Origin: Liminaster sp017519885
GTDB lineage: Bacteria > Bacteroidota > Bacteroidia > Bacteroidales > UBA3663
DNA length: 64,000 bases
Assembly: GCA_017519885.1 (NCBI GenBank)
Contig: JAFWRO010000051.1
Coordinates: 1 to 64,000 of the forward strand
Direction: 5' to 3'
The notes beneath the pieces were generated by a model. That model did not search any database and was not told the DNA's origin. It worked only from the letters and a program-made list of their open reading frames with translations. Shown here piece by piece: positions 1 through 7,254 of this stretch. Position 1 is the first letter of the stretch, and each line of letters starts with the position of its first letter. Position numbers and translations under genes: made by a program.

Positions 1-100
1 TTAACGCCTTTTCCTCGTTGGAAAGCCTGGATCCGCTGGCCTTCCGTTCCTGTGCCAAACGGGCAATTTCTTGCAGTTCGTTTTCATTTAATATTCCCAT
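1..100 (-). CDS. Unrecognised protein, N-terminal fragment cut by left window edge
   Basis: Reading leftwards from an ATG at 100-98 there is an open frame of 33 codons to the window edge, beginning MGILNENELQEIARLAQE and continuing with a charged stretch ending near SNEEKAL. The residues look helical and charged, but I do not recognise a family from so little. A perfect 8-bp inverted repeat (104-126) sits three bases upstream of the start codon. The rest of the gene, including its stop codon, lies outside the window. Confidence 0.45.
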   Translation of the reverse strand, partial: MGILNENELQEIARLAQERKASGSRLSNEEKAL

Positions 101-103
101 AAT

Positions 104-126
104 AACGTTGATTTTTGGTCAACGTT
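104..126. promoter_or_regulatory. Hairpin abutting a start codon
   Basis: AACGTTGA (104-111) and TCAACGTT (119-126) form a perfect 8-bp stem with a 7-nt loop. It lies directly in front of the start codon at 100. In the transcript of that gene it would fold at the ribosome landing site. It could be a protein-binding site or a translation control hairpin; the sequence alone does not decide. Confidence 0.4.
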
Positions 127-290
127 TTTCAGGGTAAGACACGGCTATTATATGCTAACTTCTTTTGATAATTTTAAATATATATTTTCTTATAATTTTG
201 AGCGAAGCGACCCCTAACAAAGTTATTATATAAGTTTTTTCAAAATAATAATTCATGTAAATTCATGATAATTCGTGTTAAGAAAACCAT

Positions 291-331
291 AAAAAAAGAT
301 GCGCTCCTCCGAAAAGGATCGCATCTTTTTT
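291..331 (-). terminator. Intrinsic terminator, bidirectional form
   Basis: AAAAAGATGCG and CGCATCTTTTT form a long stem around a short loop, with A and T runs on both sides. It lies 27 bases past the stop of the small minus-strand gene at 358-690, so it probably ends that transcript. The symmetry would allow termination from either side. Confidence 0.75.
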
Positions 332-357
332 ACTTTCGTGGTTCCCCTCAATGAAAC

Positions 358-690
358 TCAAGTGGGGATGGTCGCATCGACTTCACGCTGCATAGCCTCA
401 GCGCCAAGCTCAAGGGCCTCGCGTCCCTTTGGGGTGATCCGATAGACTTCCTCCCTTCGAGTGAGAAGACCAGCCCGCTGATAATGATAGGCCATGTTGC
501 GGGTGATGAGTTGCCATCGGATGGTGCTGCCCATGTGCTCCGACTCCCAATAAGTGAAGTTGACATGTCGCTGCATGTGCTCGAAGATTTCAGGTCGTGA
601 ACATTCACGATTTTCTTCGTCCAAAAACTTGACAAGAGCATACATGCATTTAACAGCACAGAGATAAGACTTCGAAATTCTTCTTGCCAT
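358..690 (-). CDS. Small winged-helix-like protein (110 aa)
   Basis: A basic, soluble protein of 110 residues with no signal peptide. Residues about 10-100 look like a winged helix: helices with a recognition-helix-like segment and then a wing ending in VYRITPKGREALEL, a pattern common in PadR/MarR-like and Mrr N-terminal domains. I infer a DNA-binding or protein-interaction role, but no partner is visible. The gene is a single transcription unit: a Bacteroidetes promoter lies at 719-749 and an intrinsic terminator at 291-331. The start ATG at 690 gives the full fold; no earlier in-frame start is needed. The exact family is uncertain. Confidence 0.7.
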   Translation of the reverse strand: MARRISKSYLCAVKCMYALVKFLDEENRECSRPEIFEHMQRHVNFTYWESEHMGSTIRWQLITRNMAYHYQRAGLLTRREEVYRITPKGREALELGAEAMQREVDATIPT

Positions 691-718
691 AGTTAGTTTT
701 TAGGTTTTTGGTTTGCGG

Positions 719-749
719 CAAATATACTAAGAATGTTTCAATTATGCAA
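719..749 (-). promoter_or_regulatory. Bacteroidetes promoter for the small winged-helix gene
   Basis: On the minus strand TATATTTG (726-719) matches the -7 consensus TAnnTTTG. TTG (749-747) lies 20 bp upstream, matching the -33 element. The start codon is 29 bp downstream of the -7 box. Confidence 0.65.
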
Positions 750-863
750 ATTTTTCGTTAAATTTTAAAGTTTTTTTTGATTTTCATACAAGAATATGTG
801 CGTTTCTTCCATTTTTGACAAAAAAAACATCCAAAAGACTAAACGGGAACGGGAAAAAATATG

Positions 864-871
864 TATCTTTG
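864..871 (+). promoter_or_regulatory. -7 promoter element upstream of the hydrolase-GH2 pair
   Basis: TATCTTTG is a perfect TAnnTTTG element 51 bp before the start at 923. No clear TTG is visible at the expected -33 spacing, which may mean the promoter depends on an activator. An AATTAACAATTAATAA tract follows it in the leader. Confidence 0.55.
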
Positions 872-922
872 CACCGAAAAACAATTAACAATTAATAAAT
901 ACAGTTTTCGACATACAATTAT

Positions 923-3109
923 ATGAAAAAGAATCTTTTATTCGGTTTTGCCACGCTTATCGTGTTGGTATGCAGCACCGTTGGTATGCAGGCCAAGACA
1001 TTTGTAGGCCAGAAGTTTAACTGGGTTTGCGAAGACACCGTCTTCAAGAATCCCTACATCGACGAGGATGTAATCCTGACCAGTGCCACCGGTCTGAAGG
1101 TCCATTACATGCATGGCGGTTTTGACGACGGCACTCATTTCTCGTTCTATTTCCCTACCACACGCAAGGAATATGCAGGACGATTCATCCAGTACTTCAC
1201 TCCTTTCCCCTCCAGCGAGAAGACAGGCATCGGCCTGCGTGGCGATGAGGAGGACATGGTCTCGTTTGCCGTGAGCCACGGCGCCTATTTCATCGAGACC
1301 AATGAGGGCGGCATCCTCGACTTCAGCGATCCTTCGACACGTCGCGAATCGAGTATCTCGGCCTATCGTGCAAATGCTGCTTGCGCCGAATTCAGCCGTC
1401 ACATAGCGAAGAAACTCTTCGGCACTTCGAAGCGTCCCTACGGTTATTGTTTCGGCGGTTCGGGTGGAGCCTACCGCACCACAGGTTCGATGGAAATGAC
1501 CAACGGAGTGTGGGATGGTGCCGTGCCTTTCGTGCTCGGATCGCCCAATGCCATTCCGAATGTATTTTCGGTGAGAATGAACGCATTGCGCGTACTGCAT
1601 GACAAGTTACCGATGATTGTCGATGCCCTTGAAGTGGGCGGCGACGGACACCCAGAGAAAGGACTCAACGCACAGGAGCGTGCCGTCTGGGAAGAGACTT
1701 GCAAGATGGGATTCCCCAAATATTCCTGGTATGGTTTCCGCTATATGGACCAGCATGGTTTCGTAGCCACTTACAGCGGTTGCTGCGCTATGGACCCTGC
1801 CTATTTCAGTCACGACTTTTGGGAGAAACCTGGCTACGAGGGCTACGAGGCCGACTCGTTGCTCAAGGCCAATCATATCCAACAGGAAGGTGTCATCCTG
1901 GGCTTCTACGATCAGGAGATGTGCGAAAAGATGCAACTTGTCTCTCCTGCCGATGATGCCGGTGAGGGCAATGCCGACCGAGCTACACGCAACATGGGAG
2001 CCAACAATGGCCAACCCCGTGCCCTTGCTCTCAACACCGTCTTCCCCGATGTCTTCTTCATGATCGGCGACCTCATCATCAAGAGCGGCGAAGCCAAAGG
2101 TCAGACACTGCAGATGCATGGAGTTCACGACAACCTGGCCGTGCTTTCGACCGTTTGTCCCGCTTCGACAATTGCCAAGCTCAAGGTGGGCGACACCGTG
2201 ATGGTCGATAACAGCCGCGCCCTGGCTGCTCTCTATATGCACCGTCACTTCATTCCTGGTCCCGAATACTATGCTTGGAATCAGTTCCGCGATGCCCAAG
2301 GCAACCCCATTCCTCCCCAGCGTCCGATGCTGCTCGGCCCTATCTTCACACAAGGTGCAGGCGGTTGTCTGCCTACAGGAAACATCAATGGCAAGATGAT
2401 CCTGCTCGAAAGCCTTTGGGACCGCGAAGCCTATCCCTGGCAGGCCGACTGGTACCGCAACAACATCATCAAGAACAAGGGTCAGCAGTTCTGCGACGAT
2501 AATTTCCGCATCTGGTTCACCGACCGCTGCACTCACGGTGGCGTCGATGATGCCACACAGGTGATTAACTATATGCCCATCATCCAACAGGCTTTGCTCG
2601 ACGTGGCAGACTGGGCAGAGAAAGGCATCGAACCTTCTCCCACCACAACCTATCGTGTCGAGGACTCACAAGTCATTATACCCGCTGATGCTACGAATCG
2701 CGGCGGCGTGCAACCTTCGGTCGATCTGACCATCGAGGGAAAGAAACGCTATGAGACCAAGGTTGGACAGGAAGTGATGGTTCATGTGGTGGCAAGTTGC
2801 CCGAAGGGAACAGGTCGCATCGTCCGTGCCGAGCTATGCCTCGGCGAACCTTTCGACCTCTACAGCCGCGGTCCCAAGGGCAATGCTGCCGTGCTGATGG
2901 CTCCTCCCGCCCACTATGTCGATATCGACCTCAGCAAGGCACAGTACAGCGAAGACGGAACCCGCGTGGAATTTGACGTACCCGTGAAATATGGCGACGT
3001 CGGCACCTATTTCCCCACCGTTCGTGTCACCAACAGCCGCAGCGGTCAGCCTGAGACCTTCGCACAGATTCAGAATGTGGGCCGTGTCCGTCTGATTGTT
3101 GAATTGTAG
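923..3109 (+). CDS. Secreted alpha/beta hydrolase-like esterase
   Basis: A 728-residue exported protein with a signal peptide at residues 1-24 (hydrophobic core, cleavage after MQA). A nucleophile-elbow motif, GGSGG with Ser180 in the run YCFGGSGGAYRT, and a late TDRCTHGG histidine motif near residue 539 suggest an alpha/beta-hydrolase serine enzyme. The C-terminal 120 residues look like a beta-sandwich. The protein is longer than a minimal esterase. The substrate cannot be read from sequence; acyl or feruloyl groups on plant polysaccharide are plausible given the neighbours. The next gene, a GH2 enzyme, begins 2 bp after the stop, so the two are almost certainly co-transcribed from the promoter at 864. 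What I see is the hydrolase fold; esterase activity is inference. Confidence 0.75.
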   Translation: MKKNLLFGFATLIVLVCSTVGMQAKTFVGQKFNWVCEDTVFKNPYIDEDVILTSATGLKVHYMHGGFDDGTHFSFYFPTTRKEYAGRFIQYFTPFPSSEKTGIGLRGDEEDMVSFAVSHGAYFIETNEGGILDFSDPSTRRESSISAYRANAACAEFSRHIAKKLFGTSKRPYGYCFGGSGGAYRTTGSMEMTNGVWDGAVPFVLGSPNAIPNVFSVRMNALRVLHDKLPMIVDALEVGGDGHPEKGLNAQERAVWEETCKMGFPKYSWYGFRYMDQHGFVATYSGCCAMDPAYFSHDFWEKPGYEGYEADSLLKANHIQQEGVILGFYDQEMCEKMQLVSPADDAGEGNADRATRNMGANNGQPRALALNTVFPDVFFMIGDLIIKSGEAKGQTLQMHGVHDNLAVLSTVCPASTIAKLKVGDTVMVDNSRALAALYMHRHFIPGPEYYAWNQFRDAQGNPIPPQRPMLLGPIFTQGAGGCLPTGNINGKMILLESLWDREAYPWQADWYRNNIIKNKGQQFCDDNFRIWFTDRCTHGGVDDATQVINYMPIIQQALLDVADWAEKGIEPSPTTTYRVEDSQVIIPADATNRGGVQPSVDLTIEGKKRYETKVGQEVMVHVVASCPKGTGRIVRAELCLGEPFDLYSRGPKGNAAVLMAPPAHYVDIDLSKAQYSEDGTRVEFDVPVKYGDVGTYFPTVRVTNSRSGQPETFAQIQNVGRVRLIVEL

Positions 3110-3111
3110 CC

Positions 3112-5529
3112 ATGAAACCTTCCCTATCGCTTACGATTATTGCCACAGCGCTGACACTGGCAGGTTGTGGTTCGGGCAATCAGCCCATCACCGATGCCGA
3201 GTGGAACACCGGCTGGACCTACTGGAGTGACCTGCAGCCCGAACAGATTGTAGTCGATTTGCCTCACGATGCCATGATTGCAGGCAAGCGCAACCCCGAT
3301 GCCAAGAACGCACAGGCAACTGCATTCTTCGATGCCAATGTCTATCATTATCAGAAGACGCTGCACGTTTCGGCCGAGATGTTGAAGCGCCACATTACCC
3401 TGCAGTTCGAAGGCATCTACCGCAATCCGAAAGTTTATATCAACGATCAGTTGGCAGGGGGCACCGCTTATGGCTACATTCCCTTTGAGGTTTGCGCCGA
3501 CGGACTTCTCAAGGAGGGCGACAATGTGATCCGCATCGATGCCGACAACAGCAAGTTCCCCAACTCTCGCTGGTATTCGGGCGGCGGCATCTATCGTCCC
3601 ATCCATCTGCTTGTGCAGGATCCCGAAGCCTACATACGCGAGGTAAAGATTTTGACCAAAAGCATCGACCCTGCCGCCATCGCCTTGACCATCGACCACC
3701 AGGGAGGAACAGCCCGCACCACGATTCTTATGAATGGTGAGGAAGTGGCTCATGCAGAAGGCAATCAAGCAGAAATCAGTATCCCAAACGCCAAACTTTG
3801 GAGCGCCGAGAGCCCTACTTTGTATGAAGCACGCGTCGAACTTTTGAACAACGGCAAAGTGGTGGAGACGCGCACCGAACCTTTCGGCATCCGCACCATT
3901 GCCTGGAACGGACAGCAGGGACTGCTCATCAACGGCAAGCCCGAACTTCTGCGCGGTGGTTGTATTCACCACGACAACGGCATCCTGGGAGCTCGCGAAT
4001 ATGATGACGTTGCACTTCGCAAGGTTGCCATCATGAAGAGTTATGGTTTCAATGCCATCCGTTCGGCCCACAATCCCATCAGTCCTGCTCTGCTGCGTGC
4101 CTGTGACGAACTGGGCATGTACATCATGGACGAAATGTGGGACATGTGGTACAGTTACAAGAATCCCGAGGACTATTCGAAGGACTTCCCCGCCAACTGG
4201 CAGGACGACATTGACAAGATTGCAGCACGCGACTACAATCACCCCTCAGTCATCATGTATTCGATTGGCAACGAGGTGGTCGAACCTTCGACACCAGAGG
4301 GCCTCGAAATGGAGCAGAAACTTGTAGCTCGATTCCATGAAGTCGATAGCAGCCGTCCCATCACCTGCGGCATGAACCTCATGATACAGATGATGAATGC
4401 CGTCATGGGAACGAACATCACACGCAATGAGGAAAATGGCAGTCAATCGACAGAAACACAGAAACTGACGAGCGAAGAATATAACAAGATGGTGGCCGAA
4501 AGCAGTCAGCGCATGGCTAAGGCCGTGCTGCATCCTGCCGTTGACCAGATCTGTTCGCCTGGCCTCGATCTGCTCGACATCGCCGGTTATAACTACGGCG
4601 TACTACGTGCTGCCATCGATGCCAAGATTCACCCCTCCCGTGTGCAGGTAGGCACCGAGACCTATTGCTTCGACATTGCCACCAGTTGGCCGCTCGTCGA
4701 GCAGATTCCACAACTCGTAGGCGACTTCATGTGGACCGGTTGGGACCACCTCGGTGAAATGGGAATCGGTTACTGGTACTATAATACAAATGACAAAGGC
4801 TTCATCAAGCCCTATCCCTGGCTGGTCAGCGGCGCAGGAGCCATTGACCTCATCGGCAATCCTACAGGTGAAGCCCTTTGGGCAAAGGCCGTGTGGGAAA
4901 AGACAGACGAACCGCTCATTGGAGTCTGCCCCTTCATGGACGAACCGCTCGTCAAGGCCATGTGGCGTGGCACTAACAGTATCCCATGCTGGAGTTGGCC
5001 AGGTCAGGAAGGCAAGGCCGGCCAGGTCGAGGTCTTCACCTCAGCACCAACCTGCCGCCTTTATGTCAATGATGTCCTCATCGGAGAACAGAAGGTCAAC
5101 AACTGCCGTGCCATCTTTGATGTTACCTATCAGCCTGGCACTCTCAAGGCCGTCACCGTCAGCGCTGATGGCACAGAGCATGTTGCCGAACTGAAGAGCG
5201 CAGAAGGTGAAACAAGAATCGCAGCCCGTGCCGAAGGAAAGACTCATCGTGCCGGACAACTCATCTTCGTCGATGTTGCCTTGACAGGCGAAAAAGGCGT
5301 TGTGGTCGGCAATCGCGACGCCCTGCTCAAGGTGAAGGTCGAAGGTGGGGAGCTCCTCGCTTTCGGCTCGGCAAGGCCTATGGCTGAAGAGAGCTTCCTC
5401 AACGGCATCTACACCACCTGGTATGGCCTTGCACAAGCCATCGTCAAGGCCGACAAGCCAGGAACGATCAAAATCACCATCAATGGCGAAGGATTCGATG
5501 AGTGCGTCGAAACGATTTCCGTCGATTAG
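3112..5529 (+). CDS. Glycoside hydrolase family 2 lipoprotein (beta-galactosidase/glucuronidase type)
   Basis: An 805-residue GH2 enzyme. A lipoprotein signal ends in LAGC (Cys19), so it is anchored in a membrane facing the periplasm or surface. Domain order: jelly-roll sugar-binding domain (about 30-190), Ig-like domain (190-280), TIM barrel (about 285-600), then a DUF4982-like segment and C-terminal Ig-like domain. The acid/base lies in SIGNEVVE (Glu388) and the likely nucleophile in VGTETYCF (Glu516), both in family-typical places, so the enzyme should be active with retention. Specificity among beta-galactosidase, beta-glucuronidase and related activities cannot be fixed here. It starts 2 bp after the hydrolase gene and is followed by a terminator at 5586-5624. 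Confidence 0.9.
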   Translation: MKPSLSLTIIATALTLAGCGSGNQPITDAEWNTGWTYWSDLQPEQIVVDLPHDAMIAGKRNPDAKNAQATAFFDANVYHYQKTLHVSAEMLKRHITLQFEGIYRNPKVYINDQLAGGTAYGYIPFEVCADGLLKEGDNVIRIDADNSKFPNSRWYSGGGIYRPIHLLVQDPEAYIREVKILTKSIDPAAIALTIDHQGGTARTTILMNGEEVAHAEGNQAEISIPNAKLWSAESPTLYEARVELLNNGKVVETRTEPFGIRTIAWNGQQGLLINGKPELLRGGCIHHDNGILGAREYDDVALRKVAIMKSYGFNAIRSAHNPISPALLRACDELGMYIMDEMWDMWYSYKNPEDYSKDFPANWQDDIDKIAARDYNHPSVIMYSIGNEVVEPSTPEGLEMEQKLVARFHEVDSSRPITCGMNLMIQMMNAVMGTNITRNEENGSQSTETQKLTSEEYNKMVAESSQRMAKAVLHPAVDQICSPGLDLLDIAGYNYGVLRAAIDAKIHPSRVQVGTETYCFDIATSWPLVEQIPQLVGDFMWTGWDHLGEMGIGYWYYNTNDKGFIKPYPWLVSGAGAIDLIGNPTGEALWAKAVWEKTDEPLIGVCPFMDEPLVKAMWRGTNSIPCWSWPGQEGKAGQVEVFTSAPTCRLYVNDVLIGEQKVNNCRAIFDVTYQPGTLKAVTVSADGTEHVAELKSAEGETRIAARAEGKTHRAGQLIFVDVALTGEKGVVVGNRDALLKVKVEGGELLAFGSARPMAEESFLNGIYTTWYGLAQAIVKADKPGTIKITINGEGFDECVETISVD

Positions 5530-5585
5530 AGATTGCATTTTTCACATTCAAATACCTCTATTTTCAAAAAATAAGATGAAATAAT

Positions 5586-5624
5586 AAAAATCGCCTTGGA
5601 GTTACTTGCTTTACGGCGATTTTT
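5586..5624 (+). terminator. Terminator hairpin overlapping the next promoter
   Basis: AAAATCGCC (5587-5595) pairs with GGCGATTTTT (5615-5624) around a loop of about 19 nt, giving a stem followed by T residues after the GH2 gene. The loop contains the -33 TTG of the next promoter and the stem abuts its -7 box, so termination and initiation share the same DNA. Confidence 0.65.
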
Positions 5625-5634
5625 ATTACCTTTG
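5606..5634 (+). promoter_or_regulatory. Promoter of the DUF1593 gene
   Basis: TACCTTTG (5627-5634) fits TAnnTTTG and TTG (5606-5608) lies 18 bp upstream. The start codon at 5675 is 40 bp downstream. The element lies inside the terminator hairpin of the preceding unit. Confidence 0.65.
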
Positions 5635-5674
5635 CAACATAAATACAAACACAATTACACATTTATAATATATT

Positions 5675-7171
5675 ATGAAGACACAATCCAACATCTTCCT
5701 TACCGCACTGCTCTTGTCAGGTGCGTTAACTACTTCATGTTCACGTCAGGCTCCCGAACCTTTACCCTACCCCAACGATGGCGTCTTGACGCCCCATCAG
5801 CAGGAAGCCGTCGGCCACATGCCCCGTGTGGTCGTGATGACCGATGCCGAGGTCGATGACCGTTGTTCGATGGTTCACTTCCTGCTTTACTCCAACGACA
5901 TGGAAGTGGCAGCCATCATCCAAAGCAATTCGTGCTATCAGCGCCACGGATGGAGCAGCGAGCCCTGGCTTGCCAAGCAACTCGATGCCTATGAGCAGGT
6001 CTATCCGAACCTCAAGGTGCACGACCCTAACTACCCCACTCCCGACTATCTGCGCAGTGTAGTCTATATCGGCGATGAGAATCCCGACCACGTGCAACTC
6101 GATGGCTCCACCACACGCCATCTTCTTCCTGGTACCGAACCTGTCATCGACCCGACCGATTGGCCCGACACGCCAGGATCGGACCGCATCGTCGAACTGC
6201 TCACTGACGACGATCCACGTCCCGTCTATATGCAGGCTTGGGGCGGCATGAACACAGCAGCCAAGGCCCTCCAGAAAATCAAGACACAGTTCCCCGACAA
6301 ATACGAAGCAGCCTGCCGCAAGGCCGTGCTCTACTGCATCTGGTATCAGGATGCAGGTGGTCCCTACATCGAACGTAATCATCCGGGTGTAACGATTTTG
6401 CTCAGCCACCACTTCTCAGGCTCGTGGGACTATGGCACGATGACTTCGTCGGATAATGTGGTGCGCGAATACATGCACAATGGCAAGAATCCGCTCGGTG
6501 CCTGCTATGTCCAGCCCCTCATCAGCGAAGGTGATTCGCCTTCGTTCCTTTACAGCATCAACAATGGTCTGCGCAGTTATGAGGATCCAACCTACGGAGG
6601 TTGGGGAGGCCGTTTCTACAAGGTCGATGGCTATGAGAACGTCTATCGCGATACAGGTTTTGGCGAACTGCGCGAATGGCTCGAAAACTGCATGCACGAC
6701 TTCGAGACACGTCTCAGCTGGTGCTATACCCCACGACGCGAGGATGCCAACCATGCGCCTGAGGTTACTGTCGAAGGTCCCCTCGACTTCACCGTCCATA
6801 GTGGTGATACCATCCACCTTCGTGCCAAGGTTGTGGACAATGATCCCATCAACGTCGATGAAATGTGGAAACTCTATGGCGACATGTGGGAACAGCACGG
6901 TTTGAAAAAAGCCGAAGTGAAACGACTTGCAGCCGAAGATCCTGCCGCTGCCGCAGCTCGCTTTGGCGGAACTAGTAAAAACTGGTACCAATACTTCGGC
7001 GGCACCTATCCCGGCAAGGTCGATCTGCTCTTCCAACCCGATGGAAACCTGAAGGTAGTGGCTCCCAAAGTCAATCGCACAGAGACATTCCACATCGTGC
7101 TCGAAGCCTCCGACAAGGCCGTGCCTCGCCTTGCCACATACCGAAGATTTATTATTACAGTAGAGCCTTGA
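5675..7171 (+). CDS. DUF1593 nucleoside-hydrolase-like lipoprotein
   Basis: A 498-residue lipoprotein; the lipobox TTSC puts the modified Cys at residue 22. Residues about 48-330 match the DUF1593 family, which has a nucleoside-hydrolase-like fold and is found in secreted proteins of polysaccharide degraders. The calcium/active-site Asp cluster of that fold is visible as MTDAEVDDRC (Asp57, Asp61, Asp62). The C-terminal region (from about 365) is a beta-rich domain resembling a carbohydrate-binding or cadherin-like module. It lies between GH2 and GH3 genes, so a role on a glycoside is likely, but family members are poorly characterised and I do not assign a substrate. Confidence 0.8.
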   Translation: MKTQSNIFLTALLLSGALTTSCSRQAPEPLPYPNDGVLTPHQQEAVGHMPRVVVMTDAEVDDRCSMVHFLLYSNDMEVAAIIQSNSCYQRHGWSSEPWLAKQLDAYEQVYPNLKVHDPNYPTPDYLRSVVYIGDENPDHVQLDGSTTRHLLPGTEPVIDPTDWPDTPGSDRIVELLTDDDPRPVYMQAWGGMNTAAKALQKIKTQFPDKYEAACRKAVLYCIWYQDAGGPYIERNHPGVTILLSHHFSGSWDYGTMTSSDNVVREYMHNGKNPLGACYVQPLISEGDSPSFLYSINNGLRSYEDPTYGGWGGRFYKVDGYENVYRDTGFGELREWLENCMHDFETRLSWCYTPRREDANHAPEVTVEGPLDFTVHSGDTIHLRAKVVDNDPINVDEMWKLYGDMWEQHGLKKAEVKRLAAEDPAAAAARFGGTSKNWYQYFGGTYPGKVDLLFQPDGNLKVVAPKVNRTETFHIVLEASDKAVPRLATYRRFIITVEP

Positions 7172-7180
7172 TTTCCAATC

Positions 7181-7232
7181 ACTCGGAGTACTCTGAATTA
7201 TCGGAGTATTCCGAATATTCTGAGTAATCCGA
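7181..7232. repeat. 9-bp-pitch TCnGA array before a GH3 gene
   Basis: Six cores of the form TCGGA, TCTGA or TCCGA recur every 9 bp (ctcgga, ctctga, atcgga, ttccga, ttctga, atccga). The array fills most of the gap between the DUF1593 stop and the GH3 start at 7255. The same type occurs at 23802-23888 and, in brief form, near 45394. Confidence 0.7.
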
Positions 7233-7254
7233 TTCCCCTTAAAAGACAAATTAT

